Assembly: GCF_003633755.1 (NCBI RefSeq)
Contig: NZ_RBIL01000001.1
Coordinates: 3,643,426 to 3,707,425 of the forward strand
Origin: Solirubrobacter pauli
Lineage (GTDB): Bacteria > Actinomycetota > Thermoleophilia > Solirubrobacterales > Solirubrobacteraceae
DNA length: 64,000 nt
Direction: 5' to 3'
In this document: piece by piece, positions 16,814-24,536 of the stretch
Position numbering within the stretch: the first letter of the stretch is position 1
Layout of the letters: each line of letters starts with the position of its first letter
The notes under the pieces: generated by a model
Told to the model about the DNA's origin: nothing
Database searches by the model: none
The model's input: only the letters and a program-made list of their open reading frames with translations
Program-made: the position numbers and the translations under genes

Positions 16814-18712
16814 CTAGCCGCCAGACACGCCGCGCTCCGCCGCCAACGCGACGAACGGGTCCAGCGCCGCGGGGTTCGCGAGCGAGTCGCGCGAGGCGGC
16901 CTGCTCGGGCGGCGTGCCCATCAGGATCCGCTTGACCGGCAGCTCGAGCACCTTGCCCGACAGCGTCCGCGGCACCTCCTTGACCGCGATCACGTCGCTC
17001 GGCACGTGCCGCGGCGAGCAGTCCTCACGGACGCGCTTCCGGATCGCCTTCACCACGTCGTCGGTCAGCGCCTCGCCCTCGCGCAGGACGACGAACAGCG
17101 GCATCCAGGCGTCCTCGCCCTCGACCGGCACGTCGACCACGAGCGCGTCCGTGACGGCCTCGACGGCCAGCACGGCGCGGTAGATCTCGGCCGTGCCCAT
17201 CCGGATGCCGCCGCGGTTGATGGTCGCGTCGGAGCGGCCGCTGATGATCGCGGTGCCGCGCTCGGTGATCTCGATCCAGTCGCCGTGGCGCCAGACGCCC
17301 GGGTAGGTGTCGAAGTAGGCCTCGCGGTACCGCGAGCCGTCGTCGTCGCCCCAGAAGTAGATCGGCATCGACGGCATCGGCTTGGTCAGCACGAGCTCGC
17401 CGACTTCGCCGACCAGCGGGTGGCCGTCGGGGTCCCAGGACTCCACCGCGGCGCCGAGCGAGCGCGCCTGCAGCTCGCCCTCGTAGACCGGCAGCTCGGG
17501 CACGCCGCCGACGAACGCCGTGCACAGGTCGGTGCCGCCGCTCGTCGAGAACAGCCAGGTGTCCTGCCCGACGTGCTCGTAGATCCAGCGGAAGCCCTCG
17601 GGGGAGAGCGGCGAGCCGGTCGAGCCGACGGCCTTCAGCGCGCTCAGGTCACGCCCGCGGGCGGGCTCGGTGCCGGCCTTCATGCACGCGCCGATGTAGC
17701 TGGCGGACGTGCCGAACGTCGTCATCTCCGTGCGCGCGGCGAAGTCCCACAGCGCGTCGAGCGACGGGTAGCCGGGCGAGCCGTCGTAGAGCAGGATCGT
17801 GGCCTCGGTCAGCAGCCCGGAGACGATGAAGTTCCACATCATCCAGCCGGTCGTGGTGAACCAGAACAGGCGGTCGCCGCGCTGCGCGTCCAGGTGCAGG
17901 TGCAGCACCTTCAGGTGCTCGAGCAGGATGCCGCCCTGGGACTGCACGATCGCCTTCGGCAGGCCGGTCGTGCCGGAGCTGTAGAGCACCCACAGCGGGT
18001 GGTCGAAGGGGACGCGCTCGAACGTGAGCGGCTCGTCCGTCGCGGGCCAGTCGTCCTCGCCGAGGATCAGGGTCTGCGCGCCCGGCATCGCGGCGGTGAT
18101 CTCGTTCAGCGCTTCGGTCCGGTCGAACTCGCGGCCGTTGTAGCGGTAGCGGCGCACGGCGATCAGCACGGTCGGCTCGATCTGGGCGAAGCGGTCGATC
18201 ACGCTGCGCGGCCCGAAGTCCGGAGAGCAGCTCGACCACACGGCGCCGAGGCTGGCCGTCGCGAGGAACGCGGCGACGGTCTCGGGGATGTTCGGCAGGT
18301 AGGCGGCGACGCGGTCGCCCTTGCCGACGCCGCGGGCGCGTAGGCCGGCCGCCGCGCGTCGCGTCATGGCCTCCAGCTCGCCCCAGGTGATCTGCGCGTC
18401 CTCGCGGTCCTCGCCGCCCGCGATGATCGCGAGCGCGTCGGGATCACGGTCCTGGAAGGCACGCTGCGCGTAGTTGACGAGCGCGCCCGGGAACCACTGC
18501 GCGCCGGGCATGTCGGCGCTCGCAAGCACGGTCTCGCCGCGCTCGCCCAGGCCGTAGCGGTCCCAGATCGAGCCCCAGAACGCCTCGGGCTGATCGACCG
18601 ACCAGCGCCACAGCTCCTCGTACGTGTCCAGGCCGCGTTCGCGGCGGTAGGCGCCGAGCTCGCAGCGCTGCAGGAGCGAGTCGGGCGGGGTCCACAAAAC
18701 CGGCGGCGTCAT
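16814..18712 (-). CDS. Acetoacetyl-CoA synthetase-like acyl-CoA ligase
   Basis: A 632-aa AMP-forming ligase expected to make acetoacetyl-CoA or a related short acyl-CoA from the free acid, ATP and CoA. It has the family N-terminal domain (EELWRWSVDQPEAFWGSIWD) found in acetyl- and acetoacetyl-CoA synthetases. The P-loop is LYSSGTTGLPKAIVQSQGG, and FWFTTTGWMMWN is characteristic of acetoacetyl-CoA synthetase. The acyl-pocket/hinge motifs GDWIEIT and SGRSDATINRGGIRMG follow. The C-terminal PRTLSGKVLELPVKR contains the catalytic Lys. ATG 18712 starts 9 nt after minus-strand AATGAT (18727-18722), head to head with the HipA-like gene in a 21-nt gap. Confidence 0.9.
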   Translation of the reverse strand: MTPPVLWTPPDSLLQRCELGAYRRERGLDTYEELWRWSVDQPEAFWGSIWDRYGLGERGETVLASADMPGAQWFPGALVNYAQRAFQDRDPDALAIIAGGEDREDAQITWGELEAMTRRAAAGLRARGVGKGDRVAAYLPNIPETVAAFLATASLGAVWSSCSPDFGPRSVIDRFAQIEPTVLIAVRRYRYNGREFDRTEALNEITAAMPGAQTLILGEDDWPATDEPLTFERVPFDHPLWVLYSSGTTGLPKAIVQSQGGILLEHLKVLHLHLDAQRGDRLFWFTTTGWMMWNFIVSGLLTEATILLYDGSPGYPSLDALWDFAARTEMTTFGTSASYIGACMKAGTEPARGRDLSALKAVGSTGSPLSPEGFRWIYEHVGQDTWLFSTSGGTDLCTAFVGGVPELPVYEGELQARSLGAAVESWDPDGHPLVGEVGELVLTKPMPSMPIYFWGDDDGSRYREAYFDTYPGVWRHGDWIEITERGTAIISGRSDATINRGGIRMGTAEIYRAVLAVEAVTDALVVDVPVEGEDAWMPLFVVLREGEALTDDVVKAIRKRVREDCSPRHVPSDVIAVKEVPRTLSGKVLELPVKRILMGTPPEQAASRDSLANPAALDPFVALAAERGVSGG

Positions 18713-18720
18713 CGGTTCGC

Positions 18721-18727
18721 CATCATT
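18721..18727. promoter_or_regulatory. Overlapping divergent -10 boxes
   Basis: Plus-strand CATCAT (18721-18726) is 7 nt before GTG 18734, and minus-strand AATGAT (18727-18722) is 9 nt before ATG 18712. The two start codons are only 21 nt apart, so both promoters share the same bases and must exclude each other. No ribosome-binding site fits on either side. Confidence 0.5.
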
Positions 18728-18733
18728 CCACGC

Positions 18734-19438
18734 GTGCTGCGTACGGTGACCGCCACGCGCTACGTCACCCCGCTGCGCGAGGGAGGCTCGCTGCCGGGCA
18801 TCGTCGAGGCCGACGACGACGGCCTGTACGTGCTCAAGTTCCGCGGCGCGGGGCAGGGACCGAAGGCGCTGGCCGCCGAGATCGTGGCGGGCGAGCTGGC
18901 GCGCGACCTGGGGCTGCCGGTGCCCGAGCTGGTGCTGATCGAGCTCGACCCGGCGCTCGGCGCCGCGGAGCCGGACCCGGAGATCCAGGAGCTGATCGCG
19001 GCCTCCGCGGGCATCAACCTCGGCGTCGACTTCCTCCCGGGCTCGCTGCCCTACAACCCGACCGAGCCGCCGGACGCCGACCTCGCCGCCGACGTCGTCT
19101 GGCTCGACGCGCTGATCACCAACGTCGACCGCACGCCGCGCAACCCGAACCTGCTGCGCTGGCACGGGAACCTGTGGCTGATCGACCACGGCGCGTCGCT
19201 GTACGCCTTCCACGGGCCGGACCCGCTCGCGCGCGCCAAGAACGCCTTCCCGCCGATCCGCGACCACGTGCTGCTGCCTGCGGCCTCGAGCATCGCGGCG
19301 GCCGACGAGCGGCTGGCGGGGAAGGCCGATCCGGCGCGCGCCGCCTCGCTCGTGCCGGAGGACTGGGCGAACGGCGACCTCTACGCCGAGTTCCTGCACG
19401 AGCGCTTGCAGGCGCCGCGGGTGTGGGCCGATGTCTGA
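18734..19438 (+). CDS. HipA-like kinase family protein
   Basis: A 234-aa protein of the compact HipA-like family. Features are GLYVLKFRGAGQGPKAL (nucleotide-binding lysine region), LGLPVPELVLIELD, a catalytic-loop-like DALITNVDRTPRNPNLL (D/N pair as in HipA/PI3K-like kinases) and LWLIDHGASLYAFH (metal-binding DHG in place of DFG). This is much shorter than true HipA toxins (about 440 aa) and no HipB antitoxin is present. It overlaps the DUF3037 gene by 8 nt, a pairing I recall from other bacteria. Substrate unknown. Confidence 0.78.
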   Translation: MLRTVTATRYVTPLREGGSLPGIVEADDDGLYVLKFRGAGQGPKALAAEIVAGELARDLGLPVPELVLIELDPALGAAEPDPEIQELIAASAGINLGVDFLPGSLPYNPTEPPDADLAADVVWLDALITNVDRTPRNPNLLRWHGNLWLIDHGASLYAFHGPDPLARAKNAFPPIRDHVLLPAASSIAAADERLAGKADPARAASLVPEDWANGDLYAEFLHERLQAPRVWADV

Positions 19439-19817
19439 GCGCAAGCCGTTCCAGTACGCGGCGCTGCGGATCATCCCGCGCGTCGAGCGCGGCGAGGCGG
19501 TCAACGCCGGCGTGGTGCTGTTCTGCCGGCCGCTGCGGTTCCTCGGCGCGAAGACGCAACTCGACGAAGGGCTGCTGCGCGCGCTGGCGCCGCAGTGCGA
19601 GCCGGGCGCGGTGGCGACGTTGCTGACGACGATGGAGCGGATCGCCGCGGGCGACGCGAGCGGCGGGCCGATCGCGGCGCTGCCGGCCTCCGAGCGGTTC
19701 CACTGGCTGGTCGCGCCGGCGAGCACGATCGTGCAGCCGGGGCCGGTCCACACCGGGCTGACGACCGATCCGGCGGGTGAGCTGGATCGGCTTTTCGTCC
19801 GGCTAGTGGAACGCTGA
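19431..19817 (+). CDS. DUF3037-type protein
   Basis: A 128-aa protein starting at ATG 19431 inside the end of the HipA-like gene (8-nt overlap), so the two are translationally coupled. The N-terminus FQYAALRIIPRVERGEAVNAGVVLFC is the hallmark of the DUF3037 family. The C-terminus has HWLVAPASTIVQPGPVHTG. Function unknown. Fixed linkage to a kinase-like partner suggests a target, adaptor or regulator of that kinase, which is inference. Confidence 0.78.
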   Translation: MSERKPFQYAALRIIPRVERGEAVNAGVVLFCRPLRFLGAKTQLDEGLLRALAPQCEPGAVATLLTTMERIAAGDASGGPIAALPASERFHWLVAPASTIVQPGPVHTGLTTDPAGELDRLFVRLVER

Positions 19818-19887
19818 GCGAATCACGGACGTAATACGGTCGATGTGTCATCTCGTCGGCCCTGCCGCCTAGACTCGACTGCGCCGG

Positions 19888-20412
19888 ATGCCCTACCTGA
19901 CGTGCTCCAGCTGCGGCCTTCCGACGTACATCGTCAGCGAAGGCGCTTGCCCCGCCTGTGGAACCGTGTTGCGCCGGACGTCGCCGCCCGTCGGCCCGCG
20001 TCCCGCCGAGACCGCCGCGGACGAGGCCGTGCGGGCCAAGCTCGCGATGGCGATGCGTGAGCTGGGCGCGGACACCGCGCTGCTCACCGAGGTGCGGGGC
20101 GGTCGCGAGCACATCCGCTGGCAGGAGGGCGCCGGCCAGTACCAGGGCCGCGCGGTGCCGCTCTCGGACACGATCTGCGACCGGCTGCTGAACGGACAGA
20201 TCGGGCCGATCGTGGCGGACGTGGAGGCCGAGCCCGCGCTGCGCGGCGTCCAGGCGGGGCCGGTGCGCGCCTACATCGGGGTGCCGTTCTCCACCGCGGA
20301 CGCGCGCGCCTACGTGCTCTGCTGCCTCGCGCACGAGGCGCGGCCCGACCTCGGCGACGCCGACGTGCGGTTCCTGCAAGGCCTGGTCGAGAGCCTGCGT
20401 CCCGTTCTGTGA
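19888..20412 (+). CDS. Zinc-ribbon plus GAF-domain protein
   Basis: A 174-aa protein. The N-terminal 35 residues form a rubredoxin-like zinc ribbon (CSSCG then CPACG). Residues about 50-170 form a GAF domain with ADTALLTEVRGGREHIRW, AYIGVPFSTADARAYVLCC and the final helix DVRFLQGLVESL. It has no output domain, so it may sense a ligand or redox state and act on a partner. A TAGACT (19870-19875) lies 12 nt before ATG 19888. Its stop overlaps the GTG of the sugar-dehydrogenase gene (GTGA), so they are co-translated. Confidence 0.78.
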   Translation: MPYLTCSSCGLPTYIVSEGACPACGTVLRRTSPPVGPRPAETAADEAVRAKLAMAMRELGADTALLTEVRGGREHIRWQEGAGQYQGRAVPLSDTICDRLLNGQIGPIVADVEAEPALRGVQAGPVRAYIGVPFSTADARAYVLCCLAHEARPDLGDADVRFLQGLVESLRPVL

Positions 20413-21545
20413 GGCGCCCCTTCGCGATCGTCGCGGCGCTGCTGGCGCTCGCCGGCTGCGGGGGCGAGGACGCGTCCGAGCGGCCGCAGGTGCCCGCGCC
20501 GTCCGGCATCCGGCTGCTGGAGGTCGGGTCGTTCGAGTCGCCCCTCTTCGTCACGGCGCCGCCCGAGGACCGTGAGCGGGTATTCGTCGTCGAGCAGGGC
20601 GGGACGATCCGGATCGTCGGCCAGGACGAGCCGTTCCTGGACATCTCGGACCGGCTCGAGGCGGGCGGTGAGCGCGGGCTGCTGGGCCTCGCGTTCGCGC
20701 CGGACTACGCGTCGTCGGGACTCTTCTACGTCTACTACACGGCCAAGGACGGGGCGAACACGCTGGCCGAGTACAAGCGTGCGTCGGACACCGCGGGCGA
20801 TCCCGGCTCCGAGCGCGTGCTGATCGCGCAGGAGGACTCCGAGCCCAACCACAACGGCGGCATGATCACCTTCGGGCCTGACGGGAAGCTCTACGTCGGC
20901 ATGGGCGACGGCGGCGGGGGCGGCGACCAGCACGGTCAGATCGGCAACGGCCAGTCGCTGGACACCATCCTCGGCAAGATCCTGCGGATCGACCCCGCGC
21001 CGGACGGTGACCGGCCGTACACGATCCCGGACGACAACCCGTTCGTCGGCCGGGACGGTGCGCGCGGCGAGATCTACGCGTACGGGTTGCGCAACCCGTG
21101 GCGGTTCTCGTTCGACCGGCAGACGGGCGATCTGACTATCGGTGACGTCGGTCAGAACGCCGTCGAGGAGATCGACTGGGTCCGCGCCGGCGAGGGCGCG
21201 GGCGCGAACTTCGGCTGGCGCGTGTTCGAGGGCTCGGATCGGTTCACCGAGGGCGAGGCGGCCGAGGACGCGATCGAGCCGGTGATCGATGCCCGTCACA
21301 GCGACGGCTACTGCTCGATCACGGGCGGCTACGTCGTGCGGTCGCCGGAGCTGAGCAGCTGGGCGGGCGACTACGTGTACGGCGACCTGTGCCTCGGGAC
21401 CCTGATGCGCGCGGAGCTGCCGGACGGCTCGCCGTCGGAGACCGGGCTCGAGGTGCAGCAGCTGTCCTCGTTCGGCGAGGACGCCCAGGGGCGGCTCTAC
21501 GCGACGTCGCTCAACGGGCCGGTCTACCGTCTCGTCGAGCAATGA
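20409..21545 (+). CDS. PQQ-dependent sugar dehydrogenase-like lipoprotein
   Basis: A predicted extracytoplasmic lipoprotein of 378 aa in the soluble glucose/sorbosone dehydrogenase (Gdh-B, aldose sugar dehydrogenase) family. The signal peptide ends in the lipobox LALAGC. The six-bladed propeller shows GERGLLGLAFAPDY, NHNGGMITFGPDGKLYVGMGDG, LGKILRIDP, AYGLRNPWRFSFD and IGDVGQNAVEEID, all conserved in the family. It would oxidise aldose sugars with PQQ; no PQQ biosynthesis genes are in the window. GTG 20409 overlaps the upstream stop, and its own stop overlaps the next ATG. Confidence 0.9.
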   Translation: MRRPFAIVAALLALAGCGGEDASERPQVPAPSGIRLLEVGSFESPLFVTAPPEDRERVFVVEQGGTIRIVGQDEPFLDISDRLEAGGERGLLGLAFAPDYASSGLFYVYYTAKDGANTLAEYKRASDTAGDPGSERVLIAQEDSEPNHNGGMITFGPDGKLYVGMGDGGGGGDQHGQIGNGQSLDTILGKILRIDPAPDGDRPYTIPDDNPFVGRDGARGEIYAYGLRNPWRFSFDRQTGDLTIGDVGQNAVEEIDWVRAGEGAGANFGWRVFEGSDRFTEGEAAEDAIEPVIDARHSDGYCSITGGYVVRSPELSSWAGDYVYGDLCLGTLMRAELPDGSPSETGLEVQQLSSFGEDAQGRLYATSLNGPVYRLVEQ

Positions 21546-22219
21546 TCACCCGCATCCGCGCCGACAACCCGAGCCCGCTCACGCTCTCAGGCACCAACAC
21601 CTACGTCGTCGACGGCTGGGTGGTCGACCCGGGCCCGCTGCTGGAGCCGCACCTGGCCGCGGTGACGGCCGCGGTCGGCGACGCGCCGGCCGGGATCGTG
21701 CTCACGCACTCGCACGCGGACCACTCCGAGGCGGCCGGCGAGCTCGCCGAGCGGCTGGGCGTCGCGGTCGTCGACGTGCGCGACGGCGACACGATCGGCC
21801 CGTTCACCGTGATGGCGCTGCCGGGCCACGCCGACGACCACGTGGTGTTCGTCGCGGGGGCGCACGCGTTCACCGGCGACGCGGTGCTCGGCGAGGGCAG
21901 CGTGTTCGTCAGCGGGCGGCTGATCGAGTACCTCGACGGGCTTCGCCGGCTGCGCGCGTTGGACCTGCGGCGCATCCACCCCGGCCATGGCGACGAGATC
22001 GACGACCCGGCCGCGAAGCTGGACGAGTACCTCGCACATCGGTTGGAGCGTGAGCGCAAGCTGCTCGCCGCGCTGGAGTCGGGCATCGCCGCGGACGACG
22101 AGGACGCGCTGCTCGACGCGGCGTGGACGGACGCGCCGGCCGCGGTCCGCCCGTTCGCCGCGATCACGCTGCGCGCACATCTGGCCAAATTGCAACAAGA
22201 GGGCAATCTGGGCGTGTAA
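21542..22219 (+). CDS. MBL-fold metallo-hydrolase
   Basis: A 225-aa metallo-beta-lactamase-fold hydrolase similar in layout to LACTB2/glyoxalase-II-like proteins. The metal site is THSHADHSE (HxHxDH), then LPGHADDH, FTGDAVLG and IHPGHGDEI. A C-terminal helical domain ends AHLAKLQQEGNLGV. Substrate unknown; small thioester or lactone hydrolysis is common in this branch. ATG 21542 overlaps the previous stop (ATGA), placing it third in the operon with the GAF and sugar dehydrogenase genes. Confidence 0.86.
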   Translation: MITRIRADNPSPLTLSGTNTYVVDGWVVDPGPLLEPHLAAVTAAVGDAPAGIVLTHSHADHSEAAGELAERLGVAVVDVRDGDTIGPFTVMALPGHADDHVVFVAGAHAFTGDAVLGEGSVFVSGRLIEYLDGLRRLRALDLRRIHPGHGDEIDDPAAKLDEYLAHRLERERKLLAALESGIAADDEDALLDAAWTDAPAAVRPFAAITLRAHLAKLQQEGNLGV

Positions 22220-22223
22220 TGAT
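22218..22223 (+). promoter_or_regulatory. -10 box AATGAT before the LppX-like gene
   Basis: AATGAT lies 6 nt before ATG 22230. It overlaps the TAA stop (22217-22219) of the MBL gene, so the operon end carries a new promoter. Confidence 0.45.
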
Positions 22224-22229
22224 CGCGCG

Positions 22230-22970
22230 ATGAGAATCCTGATTGGCGGCACGGTGGCCGCGGTATTGGCGGCGGTCGTCGTCGGGGTGTTCGCGTTCGG
22301 AGGCGAAGGCGTGTCGTTCGCCAACGCGACCGACCGGATGCAGGGCAAGAGCGTCCGCTCGAACATGACGATGACGATGTCCGTCCAGGGGACGGAGCTG
22401 GTGATGAAGGGCACGGCGCTCCAGAGCGCCGACCTCAAGCGCTACAAGATGGACCTGAAGGGGGACGTGGCGGGGACGGACGTCTCGCAGACGCTGGTCG
22501 TCGTCGGCAAGGAGTTCTGGATCGCGAGCCCGAGCTTCGACGCGGTGTTGCCCCAGGGCAAGCGCTGGGTGCACATCCAGGACGAGAACATGCCGGACTT
22601 CGGCTCGATGTCGTTCGAGGAGCTCCGCGTGTTCTGCGAGGCCGCGACCGACATCGAGGAGCGCGGCGAGGCCGAGGTCGACGGGGTCCGCGCGACCCAC
22701 TACGTCGGCAAGGTCGACCTGCAGGCCGCGGCGAAGAAGCTCGGCAAGGACACGAAGGCGTTCGGCGAGACCGGCACGGTGCCCCTGGAGCTCTGGCTCG
22801 ACGAGTCCGGCAACGCCCTGCGCATGAAGATGGACATGACCGTCGAAGGCTCGAAGGCGACCATCGTCATGGACGGCTTCGAGTACGACGTCGACACCAG
22901 CTCGATCAAGGCTCCGCCGAAGGGCGAAGTGGTCGCCGACTCCGAGGTCGGGATCTTCAGCTCGCGCTGA
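22230..22970 (+). CDS. LppX/LprG-like exported protein
   Basis: A 246-aa secreted or membrane-anchored protein. The N-terminus MRILIGGTVAAVLAAVVVGVF is a signal peptide or anchor without a lipobox Cys. The mature part is a single beta-rich domain with repeated short strands such as SNMTMTMSVQG, MDLKGDVAGTDVSQTLVVVG, LELWLDESGNALRMKMDM and ATIVMDGFEYDVDTSSIKAPP. This pattern and ending resemble the LppX_LprAFG family, which in mycobacteria carries lipids across the envelope. The assignment is by fold pattern only. Its end overlaps the convergent dehydrogenase gene by 14 nt. Confidence 0.68.
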   Translation: MRILIGGTVAAVLAAVVVGVFAFGGEGVSFANATDRMQGKSVRSNMTMTMSVQGTELVMKGTALQSADLKRYKMDLKGDVAGTDVSQTLVVVGKEFWIASPSFDAVLPQGKRWVHIQDENMPDFGSMSFEELRVFCEAATDIEERGEAEVDGVRATHYVGKVDLQAAAKKLGKDTKAFGETGTVPLELWLDESGNALRMKMDMTVEGSKATIVMDGFEYDVDTSSIKAPPKGEVVADSEVGIFSSR

Positions 22971-23964
22971 GCCGCTCGCGGCCCAGCTCGAGCGCCGCGC
23001 GCAGCGGCGTGGTGTGGCTCGCGGCCGCGCTGTCGAAGATCTGGCGCAGCGTGTCACCGACCGCGCGGACCTTCGTGTCGGCGCGGTCGGTCGAGTAGCC
23101 GTCGGGCTCGAGCTCGACGGCGATGTTGATCAGGCCGCCGGCGTTGCAGACGAAGTCCGGTGCCCAGAGGATCCCGCGCTCGGCGAGCGCGACGTCCAGC
23201 TCGTCCGAGGCGAGCTGGTTGTTCGCGGCGCCCGCGATCGCCTTGCACCGCAGGGCGGGCAGCGTGTCGTCGTTGAGCACGCCGCCGAGCGCGCACGGGG
23301 CGAGCACGTCGACCTCCGCGGTCATCGCGCTGTACGGGTCCGTCCACTGCGCTCCGAGGCGCTCGGCGAGCTCCCGCTTGCCCTGGTCGACGTCCGCGAC
23401 GATCAGCTCCGCGCCACCCGCGTGCAGGAGCTCCGCGAGGCGCGCGCCGACGTTGCCGAGCCCGATCACCGCGACCGTCCGCCCGCTCAGGTCGCTCGTA
23501 CCGAACGCGTACTCGCACGTCGTGCGCAGCGAGACCTCGCAGCCGAGCGCCGTCCACGGGCTCGGATCACCCGAGCCGGACGCCAGCCCGGTCACGTGCT
23601 TCGTCCGCGTGGCGATGATGTCCATCGCCTCCTCCGACGTGCCCACGTCCTCGGCCGTCAGATAGTCGCCGCCGAGCGACTCGACCGTGTCCCCGAAGTC
23701 CTGCAGCACCGCCTCCCGGCGCTCGGGCGTGAGCACCGCCTCGTCCGGCCGCAGCATGATCACGCCCTTGCCGCCGCCGAGCGGAAGCCCCGCCACCGCG
23801 GCCTTGAACGTCATCGCCCGGCTCAGCCGCAACACGTCCCGCATCGCCGCGCGCGAGTCGTCATACGTCCACATCCGGCACCCGCCCAACGCGGGCCCAC
23901 GCGCCGTGCTGTGCACGGCGACCATCGTGAACAGTCCACTCCGCCGGCCGCGGCGGACCAGCAA
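22957..23964 (-). CDS. Leucine/phenylalanine/valine dehydrogenase family enzyme
   Basis: This NAD-dependent enzyme deaminates a branched or aromatic amino acid to its 2-oxo acid. Seen: GPALGGCRMWTYDD, the catalytic-Lys motif GLPLGGGKGVIM, AEDVGTSEEAMD, the Rossmann VIGLGNVGARLAELL and APDFVCNAGGLINIAVE. The only ordinary start is TTG 23964, giving 335 aa. Family-like sequence (DYPEPLAHETLL) continues upstream with no ATG/GTG/TTG before an in-frame stop at 24030-24028. A minus-strand TAGGGT (24010-24005) lies exactly 7 nt before an in-frame ATC at 23997, so the true start may be ATC. Confidence 0.85.
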   Translation of the reverse strand: MLVRRGRRSGLFTMVAVHSTARGPALGGCRMWTYDDSRAAMRDVLRLSRAMTFKAAVAGLPLGGGKGVIMLRPDEAVLTPERREAVLQDFGDTVESLGGDYLTAEDVGTSEEAMDIIATRTKHVTGLASGSGDPSPWTALGCEVSLRTTCEYAFGTSDLSGRTVAVIGLGNVGARLAELLHAGGAELIVADVDQGKRELAERLGAQWTDPYSAMTAEVDVLAPCALGGVLNDDTLPALRCKAIAGAANNQLASDELDVALAERGILWAPDFVCNAGGLINIAVELEPDGYSTDRADTKVRAVGDTLRQIFDSAAASHTTPLRAALELGRERLSAS

Positions 23965-23997
23965 CGTCTCGTGTGCGAGGGGCTCGGGATAGTCGAT

Positions 23998-24536
23998 GCG
24001 GTCGACCCTAGCGAGGTTGCCTCGCCGTCACGGGCGCCGTGGCGCTCAGCATCGGACGATCGGGGGGTGCGTCGCGCGCGCTCTTGTGCGGGTGAGCGGC
24101 TGCGCCGGGTGCGCCCAGGCGCGGGCCCGTTCGCGCGTTCGCCGGCCGGCTCTGCCACGCGAACGTCGAGTTGTGTACCTATGCGGTCGTTTTCTCGACG
24201 TTCGCGTGGCACGGGCCACGCGAGTGTTCACTTTTCCACCTGTGCGGTGCGAAAGTGCACGCTCGGTGCGGCTGAGCCCGCGGGCGCGGGTTGGCCCCGC
24301 GCGGGGGCTCGCCGGCCCCAGCCGGCCTGACCAGCCCAGAGCGCGACGCCCGACGGTGTGCTTCCGAACGCGGCGACGAAGCCCGGCGCGTCGCGCGCTG
24401 AGCGCCACGGCGACGGCGCGGCGGGGCGATGGCGCGATGGCGCGGGCGGGGCGATGACGCGGCGCGGCGATGGCGCGCCGGCTGTGCGGCGGGCACGCCA
24501 CCTCTGCGCGGCCGAGGCCAGCCGCGCGGGACCTTC
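23998..24536. repeat. Gene-free, hairpin-rich region
   Basis: About 540 nt without a convincing gene. It holds two tandem hairpin units (24153-24211 and about 24214-24264), described separately. A GC hairpin has arms near 24274 (GAGCCC) and 24305 (GGGCTC), followed by GCCGGC-CCCA-GCCGGC. From about 24424 to 24477 there are imperfect copies of GGCGATGGCGC. Open frames here are arginine/proline-rich shadows without start signals. I see no tRNA or known riboswitch. Confidence 0.6.
24153..24264. repeat. Two tandem hairpin units with a conserved loop
   Basis: Unit 1: an 18-bp arm at 24153-24170 (TGCCACGCGAACGTCGAG) is perfectly complementary to 24194-24211, with a 23-nt loop. Unit 2: 24222-24234 pairs with 24252-24264 with two mismatches. 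The loops share ACCTRTGCGGT at 24177-24187 and 24238-24248, exactly 61 nt apart, and both units begin GCCACGCGA. Arms differ in sequence while pairing is kept, as in a structured RNA or a palindromic repeat family. Confidence 0.75.

Noticed and set aside
24424-24477. Imperfect GGCGATGGCGC repeats
   Set aside because: Low-complexity GC-rich sequence without constant period; no evidence of a functional satellite.
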